The notes under the pieces: model-generated | The model's database searches: none | What the model was told of the DNA's origin: nothing | Seen by the model: only the letters and a program-made list of their open reading frames with translations | In this document: positions 33,458-41,486 of the stretch, piece after piece | Layout: every line of letters starts with the position of its first letter | How positions within the stretch are numbered: position 1 is the first letter of the stretch | Assembly: GCA_000525675.1 (NCBI GenBank) | Contig: CP002190.1 | Location: 868,001 to 932,000 of the forward strand | Source: Bdellovibrio bacteriovorus W | Lineage (GTDB): Bacteria > Bdellovibrionota > Bdellovibrionia > Bdellovibrionales > Bdellovibrionaceae | Direction: 5' to 3' | DNA length: 64,000 nucleotides | Translations under genes and position numbers: made by a program

Positions 33458-35635
33458 TTAGAACTCATCATCCAACATATAGATGAGGGCTCTTTGCCAG
33501 AACCAGACTTTTTGTTTCTCAGTGATTTGGCGAGATGTCTTGGTATAGGTATTAAAGATTTTTTCCATATGTTTAGCAAAAGAAGGGCTGTAGATAAGAA
33601 CCCCATTTTCCATGTCGTGAACAAAACTTCTTTTATTTAAATTAACAGATCCCAAGAAGCTTAGCTCATCGTCGATCATTACGAGCTTTGAATGCAAGAT
33701 GATTTTAGGTTCCGTATATTCATAAATTTTAACAGTGTCGCGGAAGCGGTTCACACCATCTTTGTTGACGGCACCGAGGATGAAGTCCGCAGTGTCTCCT
33801 TTAAGATCTAAGCGGGTGATTAGAGTGATTTCAACACCTCTTTCAGATGCTTCTAAAAGAGCTTCACCGACCTTTTTTAAAGGGCGGAAGTAAGGCGTAG
33901 AAATTAAGATTTTCCTCTTAGCGCTCTTGATCAAATCGGCATAATAAGTTTCAAGCACTTGGTCGTCTTTAAAGGGGATGGACATATAGTGGCGCGCTAA
34001 AGGTCGGGTGTCCGCATCCTTGAAGTAAGACTCAGAAAGATTCTGAACTGTCGGAGCTTGCGCGGTTGAGGGTTTTACTAAATAAGTCACAGAATCCTGC
34101 ATCCATAGCGCTGCTAATTGTGTGGCAATACGCTCTGCGAATTCTTTAGATTCGACCAAAAATTCGAAATCTCTCCAGTGAACAAAAGACTCTTCGCCAC
34201 CGCCATAATTTACCAGCGACGGGTAGGCTTTATGGTTCGGAGCTTGAGTGAATAAAAAGCCGTCATGCACGTTGCGGCCACCAATCACTGCACGGTTGTG
34301 CTGAGGGTGGGAGTTGGATAAAGTGACAAGGGCCTTCACGTGATTGGTTCGATGTAATTGATGGAACCAGCCGCCACTTTGAGCGCTGCGATTATAGCGA
34401 TAAGTAAGGACCTTGATGTTTCCATTTTCTGAAGACATCAAATCATAGAGTTTTTTGTCTTTCTTGGTGCTGATAACATCAGAAACTAAGATTCTCACCA
34501 TGGCACCACGATTCGCGTGATACTTTAAAAGCTCGGCTATCACGTTGCCGTAATAGTCACTTCTAAAAACGAGATAGCTTACGTAGATGGCATCGAGCTT
34601 AGGAGCTTGTGAGAAATCAAGGGGAGCAAACGGATTATTTTGAGTGAGGTAATTGCTTGGCAGGGGCTTTCCAAGAAGCATTTTTACTTTTTCTTGGAAG
34701 CCATCAATAGGATCTTCAAGTGTTTTTAAAGAGTCCACAGCAAGAGGGCAATTCATAAAAAGATAATCAGTTCTTAAAAAGAATTTCTGGGGTCCTGTAA
34801 GATTACCTGCCATTGGCAGAATACAGCCATCCACATTTTTTGAAAGCTTATCTACGTAAGGATAGCGAGATGCTTCAGTAAAGAGTTGAACGCGGTAGTT
34901 AGTTTTCTTATCAGCAAAGGTATTTACAAAATCAATGGTACAAGATTTAACTTTAGAACTAGGACGGAAGCGTACATTTTGTCCGTTCAGTCGAGAGTCA
35001 TACCAGTTAAACTTTGCTGTCTGCCCAGCGCTATATTTTTTAAATTTAAAGAGAGTGGATTTGAGCTCAAAGTCTGCATCGCAGGTTATTTGTGATTTCA
35101 GGTACTTTTGGGCATCTCGACGGTCTTCGTTGTCACTTGGAAAAGGAGATTGCTCCTTTGAGAAAGTGGCATGCTCTAGCAGAAGCTCATAATTTAAACT
35201 TCGCGAATTCGACATGACAAAGAAAGAATGAGGAGATTTTCCAGTATAGAGATTGAGTTCACCTAGCAAAAACTTCTCAGACTGAGTTCCCCATTTGCTA
35301 TTGTCAGAAGTACTAAATGCTTTTGGCGAGTCGGAGAATGAACTTTTTTGCGATTCTTGGGAATCAATGCGCTGAAGCGTTTGTTGTTGGGCTTTTAAAA
35401 TACGTTCCGTATTTTTTTGACGAATTTCCTCGGCCGATTTGTCATGTTCTTTGATAGCGCGTTTTAAAAGATCTTCTTCTCTTTGTTGTTCAATATTGAG
35501 TTCATGGACTTTCTGAAGATCGAAAGGAAATGCTGCAGACCCACTCGAGTTTGGAGAGCGCAGTGGGATGGATTGACAGGCTGGTAAGATGACGCAGGAA
35601 CCGATGATGAGCTTACGCAATTTCATAGAAGGCAT
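33458..35635 (-). CDS. Exported phospholipase D-like lipoprotein
   Basis: A 725-aa protein with lipobox LPAC near residue 18. A Gln/Glu/Lys-rich helical stretch (about 40-100) and an unassigned region of about 200 aa come next, followed by a cardiolipin-synthase-like PLD domain pair (about 330-700). HKD motif 1 is NHVKALVTLSN... with AVIGGRNVHDG, and motif 2 is LHSKLVMIDDELSFLGSVNLNKRS. It may hydrolyse or transfer phosphatidyl groups, perhaps on prey or its own membranes (inference). The start MPSMKLRK is chosen because GGGAGAA lies about 9 nt upstream. M4 or an upstream ATG are alternatives. Confidence 0.8.
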   Translation of the reverse strand: MPSMKLRKLIIGSCVILPACQSIPLRSPNSSGSAAFPFDLQKVHELNIEQQREEDLLKRAIKEHDKSAEEIRQKNTERILKAQQQTLQRIDSQESQKSSFSDSPKAFSTSDNSKWGTQSEKFLLGELNLYTGKSPHSFFVMSNSRSLNYELLLEHATFSKEQSPFPSDNEDRRDAQKYLKSQITCDADFELKSTLFKFKKYSAGQTAKFNWYDSRLNGQNVRFRPSSKVKSCTIDFVNTFADKKTNYRVQLFTEASRYPYVDKLSKNVDGCILPMAGNLTGPQKFFLRTDYLFMNCPLAVDSLKTLEDPIDGFQEKVKMLLGKPLPSNYLTQNNPFAPLDFSQAPKLDAIYVSYLVFRSDYYGNVIAELLKYHANRGAMVRILVSDVISTKKDKKLYDLMSSENGNIKVLTYRYNRSAQSGGWFHQLHRTNHVKALVTLSNSHPQHNRAVIGGRNVHDGFLFTQAPNHKAYPSLVNYGGGEESFVHWRDFEFLVESKEFAERIATQLAALWMQDSVTYLVKPSTAQAPTVQNLSESYFKDADTRPLARHYMSIPFKDDQVLETYYADLIKSAKRKILISTPYFRPLKKVGEALLEASERGVEITLITRLDLKGDTADFILGAVNKDGVNRFRDTVKIYEYTEPKIILHSKLVMIDDELSFLGSVNLNKRSFVHDMENGVLIYSPSFAKHMEKIFNTYTKTSRQITEKQKVWFWQRALIYMLDDEF

Positions 35636-35766
35636 TGAATGAGTTCTCCCAATGTAGTCACATCGGATTTTTGACACTGCACTTTAGGTCACTGCCTAAA
35701 GATTTGACACTCGTAATACATCTATTGGATTAGAGGGTGGAACTACCTTTGCTTTAATTTTTCTAT

Positions 35767-36945
35767 ATGGAATCAGGGATATCGAAAAAATACCGTTTCA
35801 TTTTAAGACTCAGTGGAGTGCTACTCTACCTGGGACTTTTATTGGGAATCAGTATTTTCTTTGAAAGCAGTAAAGCAAAGACCTTGGTTCATCAGTACAT
35901 GCATATTTGGGAGGATGATATTGCCTCCGCCAAAATATTTAAATCAGATATCAGTCTACAAAACAAAGTTTTAGATCAATTGTTTCAAGTCCATTCAAGT
36001 GTGAGCGATGTTTCGACAGCAAGTTCCTTGCAAAAATGTTGGAGTGAGGTGAGCATCCCTTTGTCTTACAACGCACTTCCGGCGGGACAGGTTCAGGTTT
36101 GTTTTGATGCTGCTAAAACGTCGTTTATAGCAATGAGCTCACCGGTCTTTTTATTGGGCCTTCTATTAGGTATAGTTTTCTGGATGTTATCAGTGCGCAA
36201 AGAAGTGAACAACCAAGTGCGGGCGCAAAGGCTTCAGACCGAATTGCACTTCAATCAAGAAATGGCCAAAATGAGTCGGCAAGTGGCTCACGACATTCGA
36301 GGACCTTTAACAGCCCTTATGACTTTATCTAAACTAGGGCACGATGAAACCAGTGAGAAGCAACAACTCCTACAATTAGCCGCAGAGAGAATTCAAGGGA
36401 TTGCAGATGATTTGCTAAAGCAGGGAACTAAAGAAAAACAGTCTCTAGCGCCCGTGGTAAATGCTACCACGGAGGCGGCAATTTCCCTGAGGGAAGAAAC
36501 TCGAAATATAATTCGAGAATATAGATTTGCTAATAGCCATATTTCTATAGAGTTGCACGAGCATCTCGGTGAGTCGTCGGATCTTGTTAAGTTCGAGAAA
36601 ATCAAATTTCAAAGAATTCTGAGCAATATCTTAAATAATGCGATTGAAGCTTTGCCAGAAGCTGAGCCTAACATCACCATCACTTTAATGGCTAAAAGCA
36701 AAGGTCTGATGCTTTTGGTAATGGATAACGGCTGCGGCATTCCCGAAGAAGAAATCTCCAAAGTTCTTGAGGAAGGTTATTCCTACCAGAAAAAAACGGG
36801 CAGTGGTCTAGGGCTCTATGATGCTGCTAAAACACTCATCGGTATAGGTGGCGATCTGCAAGTAACCTCTCGTCTTGGAATCGGCACGCAGATTCTTTTG
36901 GTGTTTCCCTATGCTGAGTTGTCTTCAGCGACGCGAATTTCCTAA
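35767..36945 (+). CDS. Orphan membrane sensor histidine kinase
   Basis: A 392-aa kinase. TM1 (about 12-30), a periplasmic sensor region of about 90 aa with two Cys (QKCWSEV, QVCFD), and TM2 (about 124-142) come first. HisKA follows with phospho-acceptor H175 in RQVAHDIRGPLTAL. The ATPase domain has the N box (NILNNAIEALPE), G1 (VMDNGCGIPEEE) and G2 (TGSGLGLYDA). No receiver domain and no response regulator gene is adjacent, so the partner is elsewhere. No SD is visible. Its 3' end overlaps the convergent gene by 21 bp, an arrangement where transcripts would be mutually antisense. Confidence 0.88.
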   Translation: MESGISKKYRFILRLSGVLLYLGLLLGISIFFESSKAKTLVHQYMHIWEDDIASAKIFKSDISLQNKVLDQLFQVHSSVSDVSTASSLQKCWSEVSIPLSYNALPAGQVQVCFDAAKTSFIAMSSPVFLLGLLLGIVFWMLSVRKEVNNQVRAQRLQTELHFNQEMAKMSRQVAHDIRGPLTALMTLSKLGHDETSEKQQLLQLAAERIQGIADDLLKQGTKEKQSLAPVVNATTEAAISLREETRNIIREYRFANSHISIELHEHLGESSDLVKFEKIKFQRILSNILNNAIEALPEAEPNITITLMAKSKGLMLLVMDNGCGIPEEEISKVLEEGYSYQKKTGSGLGLYDAAKTLIGIGGDLQVTSRLGIGTQILLVFPYAELSSATRIS

Positions 36946-37797
36946 AACTTTATCAATAAGTAGATCGTAGGAATCTTTTTTATTTCTAATGATTTTCACG
37001 CCGTCTTTAAGATGAAAATCCTTATACGCCAGATATTCCTGCTCATTGCTTTTTAAAACTAAGTCATAGAAAAAGTCGCGACAGCGAATCTTGAGAGGGG
37101 TGTCTTCAGGAAGAGTGCCTTTGAGGACGATTTGCATCTCTGAGGAATGGGGCTGAACTTTGACCTGAGAATGAAGTTCTGATTGAAGGGGGCTTTCAAA
37201 GTCTTCTACCTTGCACGGAAAGTGGAGAGCCAGCGGGCGGTAGAGAATCAAAGGTACTGAAGTAGGGGAAGTGTTTTGCGGGGTAAACTCAGAAGTGGTG
37301 AATTTACCAAATAGAAGTCCCGCCGTATTTTCAAGGGTGCGAGTTGAGCGAATAAGATTCCCAGTTGATTGAAAGAAAACTTTTCTGTTTTCATTTTTAA
37401 GAGTGACCTCGGTGATCGCAGTAAAGCTTTGGTCAGTAGAAAACACCAACTCTATAAGTTTTGCCGAGTAATCTAAAGAACGATCCTTTAAGCGCTCAGC
37501 GACGCGTTCGGTTTCTTCTAAATACGAAGAACGAAGATCTGACGAGAGGAACTTCGCTTGAGAGTGGCGAACTTGCGTGAAGTTCTTATTCGTATAGGTG
37601 AAGTTTCTTTCTAGAAAGTTTTTGGTGAAGTCCGTCAGCTCTTGAGTTTCAAGTAAGAGAGCCGACTCTTGTGAAAGAACGGCTCCTTGATTGAGAAACT
37701 GTTCAGATTTGGTGTATAGATCCCAATAAAGCCAAGTGCTACTAGTGGCCCAGATAAGACAAATAGCCAAGGCTCCTGGAAGAAGATATCTCTTCAC
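36925..37797 (-). CDS. Membrane-anchored periplasmic protein, weakly VirB8/TraE-like
   Basis: A 290-aa protein with one N-terminal TM (about 5-25) and a large periplasmic part. Residues about 45-155 (LTDFTKNFLERNFTYTNKNF, SSDLRSSYLEETERVAERLKD, FTAITEVTLKNENRKVFFQ) have the length and pattern of the VirB8/TraE NTF2-like domain. The rest (about 170-290) is beta-rich with two Cys (HFPCKVED, KIRCRDFF). The family assignment is weak. There are no other secretion or conjugation genes nearby. It is coupled by a 4-nt ATGA overlap to the upstream lipoprotein gene. Confidence 0.6.
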   Translation of the reverse strand: MKRYLLPGALAICLIWATSSTWLYWDLYTKSEQFLNQGAVLSQESALLLETQELTDFTKNFLERNFTYTNKNFTQVRHSQAKFLSSDLRSSYLEETERVAERLKDRSLDYSAKLIELVFSTDQSFTAITEVTLKNENRKVFFQSTGNLIRSTRTLENTAGLLFGKFTTSEFTPQNTSPTSVPLILYRPLALHFPCKVEDFESPLQSELHSQVKVQPHSSEMQIVLKGTLPEDTPLKIRCRDFFYDLVLKSNEQEYLAYKDFHLKDGVKIIRNKKDSYDLLIDKVLGNSRR

Positions 37798-38258
37798 GGG
37801 CGATCCTTGATGGGAGTGATCTCCATCATTTGATCGACGTGCATTTTAGTTTGCTCGTCGTGATCAATCCATTTATCGACTTTATAGACTTTGATATTTA
37901 CTTTTTTAGAGCCTGACTTTACTTCTTGTTCTCGAACACGACTTGTTACAAGTTCTTTGACGGCTCCGCTTTGGAAGATGTCCATCTGAGCTTTGAGCTT
38001 CTCGTTTTCTAAACGGAGAACATCGAGACTGCTTTCATCGCTATAGTAATAATTAGCTGCTAACGCGGCAGCAAGGCCAACAATCGAGCCCCAATACACA
38101 GCATGCATTTCGGGTCTTTCATCACGAGGTGCTGAGGCTGCTCCAATAATGGCGCCTGTGCCAAAACCAACTCCGGTTAAAGCAAGTCGACTCTTTGAAT
38201 TTGTTGCGCATCCCAAAAGGGACAATGAAGTGATAAACAGTGTAAATAGTTTTCTCAT
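37794..38258 (-). CDS. Lipoprotein with glycine-zipper segment
   Basis: A 154-aa protein with lipobox LLGC (about C17). A hydrophobic Gly/Ala-rich pair of segments follows (GVGFGTGAIIGAASAP; YWGSIVGLAAALAANYYYS), resembling glycine-zipper outer-membrane proteins. Next come a short coiled coil (LRLENEKLKAQMDIFQ) and a basic C-terminal region. The start is ATG 38258, two codons after an in-frame GTG. Its stop overlaps the start of the weakly TraE-like gene, so the two probably form an envelope complex (inference). Confidence 0.68.
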   Translation of the reverse strand: MRKLFTLFITSLSLLGCATNSKSRLALTGVGFGTGAIIGAASAPRDERPEMHAVYWGSIVGLAAALAANYYYSDESSLDVLRLENEKLKAQMDIFQSGAVKELVTSRVREQEVKSGSKKVNIKVYKVDKWIDHDEQTKMHVDQMMEITPIKDRP

Positions 38259-38322
38259 GTACACTATTTTATGTTTTTATAGTCAGCGTGGTAAATCAGT
38301 TTTTCTTTAGCTAGATGAACGG

Positions 38323-39045
38323 CTACGTCATTAGATGCGCATAGAGATTGCGATACATATCTCTTTCAGGAGAAACATCAAGGGCTGCGCGGTTTGGATT
38401 CTCGGTGAATTGAACCTTAGCATTTTGAATCATCGCTAAGGGACATTGTTCGGCGGCTTCACCCATTGTAAGAACAGCGCTTGCTGCTAGACTATCGACA
38501 AGGTTTACTTGAGTCATCGCAAGTGGACGGCCAAAGATATCTTTTTCGCCGATTTTATTTTCAATGGGTTCAATGCCTGCATAGGCAAGAGCAACACCCA
38601 CTACACCCATGCGCAGAGGACTTGTGCGAGAATCTGTTAGAAGAATTCCAAGGTTTTTAAGGCCGGTCTTTTCTAGGAGGGCTTTGCGCAGTTCTGTAGC
38701 ACTTTTATAAGGATCTTCTGGGTAAATAATGTAGTGATCATCTTCAGAGTTAGATTCATCAATTCCCGCAGAGGCAATAAGAAGGCCATGCGTAATTGTG
38801 AGTTGGGTGCCGTAGCCAATCTCTCCGAGGTAGTAGTCTGATTCTCTTAGAATAAGTTCTTTTTTAGAGATCTCTGATTTTGCAACCAAGCGGTTCTCAG
38901 CCAGACTTACGATTTTTGAGGTGATCGTTAAAACCATCTCCTCCTGCCAGAAAGCAGAAGGAGTGTTTTTCATTATGAACTCAACCAGATCATCACCTTT
39001 TTTAAAAATATCAGTTTTAATCGGTGTGATGATCAATGGCTTCAT
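38323..39045 (-). CDS. F420-0:gamma-glutamyl ligase-like (CofE family) protein
   Basis: A 240-aa member of the CofE/F420_ligase family, which adds glutamate to coenzyme F420-0 in archaea and actinobacteria. It shows VLTITSKIVSLAENRLV, ILLTDSRTSPLRMGVVGVALAYAGIEP and DIFGRPLAMTQVNLVDSLAASAVLTMGEA. Bdellovibrios are not known to make F420, so the substrate may be another cofactor or a folate-like acceptor (inference). The start MKPLIITPIKTD is chosen because it is 4 nt after the stop of the isocitrate dehydrogenase gene and matches family length. The upstream in-frame ATG lies inside that gene. Confidence 0.75.
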   Translation of the reverse strand: MKPLIITPIKTDIFKKGDDLVEFIMKNTPSAFWQEEMVLTITSKIVSLAENRLVAKSEISKKELILRESDYYLGEIGYGTQLTITHGLLIASAGIDESNSEDDHYIIYPEDPYKSATELRKALLEKTGLKNLGILLTDSRTSPLRMGVVGVALAYAGIEPIENKIGEKDIFGRPLAMTQVNLVDSLAASAVLTMGEAAEQCPLAMIQNAKVQFTENPNRAALDVSPERDMYRNLYAHLMT

Positions 39046-39049
39046 GGGA

Positions 39050-40048
39050 TTAGCCCAACTTTTGGATAATAGCGTCTGTGAAGCTTGAAGTAGAACCTTT
39101 TCCACCCAAGTCGCCAGTGCGTGCGTTTACGTCCGCTAGAGCTGTTAATAGAGCCTTCATGATATGATCCGCTTTTTCATGCTCACCAATGTGCTGAAGC
39201 ATCATGATAGCTGATTGTAGAAGAGCTGTCGGGTTGGCTTTGTTTTGGCCAGCGATGTCTGGAGCTGATCCGTGAACAGCTTCAAAGATAGCTACGTCAG
39301 AACCGATATTAGCTCCTGGAACTACGCCAAGACCGCCAACAAGACCTGCAACAAGGTCACTCAAGATATCACCGTAAAGATTCTCTGTTACGATCACTTG
39401 GAATTGTTGAGGACGAGCCACAAGCTGCATACAAGCGTTGTCGATAATAAGATCTTTCGTAGTGATGCCAGGGTATTGAGAACCCACTTCTTGAGCTACT
39501 TTCAAGAAAAGACCGTCAGAAAGCTTCATGATATTTGCTTTATGAATGATCGTTACAAGATTCTTGTCTGTGTTCTTCGCAAGCTCGTAAGCATAGCGTG
39601 CGATTCTTTCTGAACCTTTGCGAGTGATGCGCTTGATGCTCTCTGCAGTGTTCTCGTCGACCATTCTCTCTTCGCCGATGTATGAACCTTCAGTGTTTTC
39701 ACGCACAATTGTGACGTTCACGTCAGAGCAAATGCACTCAACACCAGGCAATGAACGCACAGGGCGCACGTTGGCGTAAAGATCGAATTTTTGTCTTAAA
39801 GAAACGTTGATAGACTTGTGACCACCACCGATTGGAGTCGCAGTTGGACCTTTGATCGCAAGTTTATTAGCAGTGATAGAGTCTAAAGTCGTTTGAGGTA
39901 AAAGCTCTCCCACTGAATTGAATGCAACTTCCCCGGCTTGGTGTTCATGGTACTCAAAAGGAGCCTGAACATGCTTTAAAATACGAATTACCTGAGTCAT
40001 GATCTCAGGACCAATTCCGTCACCAGGAATCACTGTCAACTTCTTCAT
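39050..40048 (-). CDS. NAD-type isocitrate dehydrogenase
   Basis: A 332-aa decarboxylating dehydrogenase of the isocitrate/isopropylmalate family. VIPGDGIGPEI and GPTATPIGGGHKSINVSLRQKFDLYANVRPVRSLPG contain the phospho-free substrate loop. TIVRENTEGSYIGEE, HKANIMKLSDGLF, NLYGDILSDL and the C-terminal EAVHGSAPDIAG are also present. The Ser/Asn pattern and length match the NAD-dependent mitochondrial-like isocitrate dehydrogenases rather than LeuB. It should run the TCA cycle step to 2-oxoglutarate. The start is at MKKLTVIPGDG with SD AAAGGGA. It is first in an operon with the CofE-like gene. Confidence 0.88.
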   Translation of the reverse strand: MKKLTVIPGDGIGPEIMTQVIRILKHVQAPFEYHEHQAGEVAFNSVGELLPQTTLDSITANKLAIKGPTATPIGGGHKSINVSLRQKFDLYANVRPVRSLPGVECICSDVNVTIVRENTEGSYIGEERMVDENTAESIKRITRKGSERIARYAYELAKNTDKNLVTIIHKANIMKLSDGLFLKVAQEVGSQYPGITTKDLIIDNACMQLVARPQQFQVIVTENLYGDILSDLVAGLVGGLGVVPGANIGSDVAIFEAVHGSAPDIAGQNKANPTALLQSAIMMLQHIGEHEKADHIMKALLTALADVNARTGDLGGKGSTSSFTDAIIQKLG

Positions 40049-40505
40049 TCTATTTTCCCTTTCGTTTTGAGGACTCCCTTGTAGCACGCGCGCGCTGGTA
40101 GGGGGAGCTTTTTTACTCCTTACCAGACTAGGTGAGATAGGGGATGGGAAAGGTGACCCAAGGAACTCCTCGATAGAGGGGAGGGTCGGATTGTCTCAAT
40201 TCGAGACTTGCTTAAGTACTAAAGCAAGGGCCTTGCCAACTTATTCAGAGCCCTTTTGCACCACACTTTGCGGCGAGGGGGTGTTCGTTTTGTGGACACC
40301 TGAAACACTCTATAAAATCAAAGGGTTAAGGACTTTCAGAGGTCCCTGTGAAGAGAATAGACGGCTGAGTGGGCATACGTGAGAAAAGCTTGCGACCGAT
40401 GAGGGGTTAAAAACTTAAAAGAAAATCAAAGACTTAAGGCGTTTAGGGAGCTGCATGCCAAGTGGTCCTTTCTTTGTAATGTAAATGGGAAGAGGAGGAC
40501 TACTC
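40049..40505. other. 457-bp divergent intergenic region with hairpins
   Basis: It separates the minus-strand isocitrate dehydrogenase gene and the plus-strand protease gene. No gene is seen. Hairpins occur at 40193-40207 (GTCTC/GAGAC) and, sharing its last base, at 40207-40228 (CTTGCTT/AAGCAAG), then GCAAGGGC paired with GCCCTTTTGC near 40224-40261. A TGGTA/TACCA-flanked inverted segment lies near 40098-40127. These could be part of a structured leader or a small RNA, but no known class is recognised. Confidence 0.35.
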
Positions 40506-41138
40506 ATGGTGAGATGGTTAGGGGTCATTTCGATCCTATCTATAGCTCTGATCATTCAAGCCTGTGCGCCGAAGTCGCAAACAGACTGCGGATTCGTACA
40601 GAACGTGTATGGTGAGAGAATCTCATGGAAGGGTAACATTCCGGTGGAGATGTATCTTCATTCGTCTGTGCCTGATGAGTTGATTCCAGCAATTGAGTCA
40701 GCGGCTGCATCTTGGAAAAGTTCTTCAGGTCGTCCATTGATTCGTATCAATCGTCAGAAACGTTACGACCTTGCAGGGCAACCTGCGCGTGACGGAAAAA
40801 ACGTTATTTATTTTTTAAATTCTTGGGAAGCTGATCGTTACAACGAGCAAGGGCGCACGAGCGTTTATTGGATCGGCGATCAAATTAAAGAGGCTGACAT
40901 TCGTATCAATGCAAAAGACTTCTCTTTTAGCTGGAGTAAAACAGGCATGACCTCTTTTAGTGCGGCCAATAAGACACACGTGGAGATCGAGTCTTTGATT
41001 CTTCACGAGATGGGTCACGTTTTAGGGCTTAAGCATAACGATGGAGACCCTTCAGTAATGGCCACTTACTTAGCTTCATCTGAAACTAGAACGACTCTGA
41101 CGGTTATGGATTCGAGTTCTTTACAGTGTGAATACTAA
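40506..41138 (+). CDS. Matrixin-like zinc metalloprotease lipoprotein
   Basis: A 210-aa protein with an N-terminal signal and a Cys at residue 20 (IQAC), compatible with a lipoprotein. The C-terminal metzincin domain has HEMGHVLGLKH (H167, E168, H171, H177) and the Met-turn Met185 in PSVMATY, so it should be active. The upstream part (PVEMYLHSSVPDELIPAIESAAASWKSSSG) is the typical matrixin N-lobe. It acts outside the cytoplasm, possibly on prey or surface proteins (inference). The start has SD GAGGAGG 7 nt upstream. Monocistronic. Confidence 0.88.
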   Translation: MVRWLGVISILSIALIIQACAPKSQTDCGFVQNVYGERISWKGNIPVEMYLHSSVPDELIPAIESAAASWKSSSGRPLIRINRQKRYDLAGQPARDGKNVIYFLNSWEADRYNEQGRTSVYWIGDQIKEADIRINAKDFSFSWSKTGMTSFSAANKTHVEIESLILHEMGHVLGLKHNDGDPSVMATYLASSETRTTLTVMDSSSLQCEY

Positions 41139-41256
41139 AGCCAGTTTATGCGCTTAGCATTGTAAAAACTCCATGTAAGATTTTTTAAGTTGTTGGTTAG
41201 GGATCTGGATTAATAGACTTTAAGTTCTGTCGCGATGACAGGGATAGGGAGAAGAC

Positions 41257-41484
41257 ATGAGATTAATCGAACTTGATAAGAGTGCAGAGATGACATCGAC
41301 TTCAGAAGTTGTTGCTGCTGATTCGTCTTTTGTTGCGCAAAAATCCTATCATGAGCTTTCTGATCGCCCTGTTGTTGAGGTAGATGTGCTTGAACAACTT
41401 CACGCCAATATGAATCTCTTAACAGATTTGCAAGGTCGTCTTTCTCATCTAATGAGAGAAGTTCGTTACGTTTTAAAAGCGTAG
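41257..41484 (+). CDS. Small 75-aa protein, unknown
   Basis: A 75-aa cytoplasmic protein without signal or TM. The N-terminal half is acidic and Ser/Val-rich. The C-terminal half (VLEQLHANMNLLTDLQGRLSHLMREVRYVLKA) is a strongly predicted amphipathic helix, probably for oligomerisation or partner binding. SD AGGGAGA lies 5 nt upstream, which supports translation. Its stop is only 2 nt from the stop of the convergent coiled-coil/alpha-crystallin gene. Confidence 0.65.
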   Translation: MRLIELDKSAEMTSTSEVVAADSSFVAQKSYHELSDRPVVEVDVLEQLHANMNLLTDLQGRLSHLMREVRYVLKA

Positions 41485-41486
41485 AT

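Noticed and set aside
36925-38258. Part of a conjugation or type IV secretion cluster
   Set aside because: Only a weak VirB8/TraE-like pattern in one gene. No ATPase, relaxase, coupling protein or pilin of such a system is nearby.
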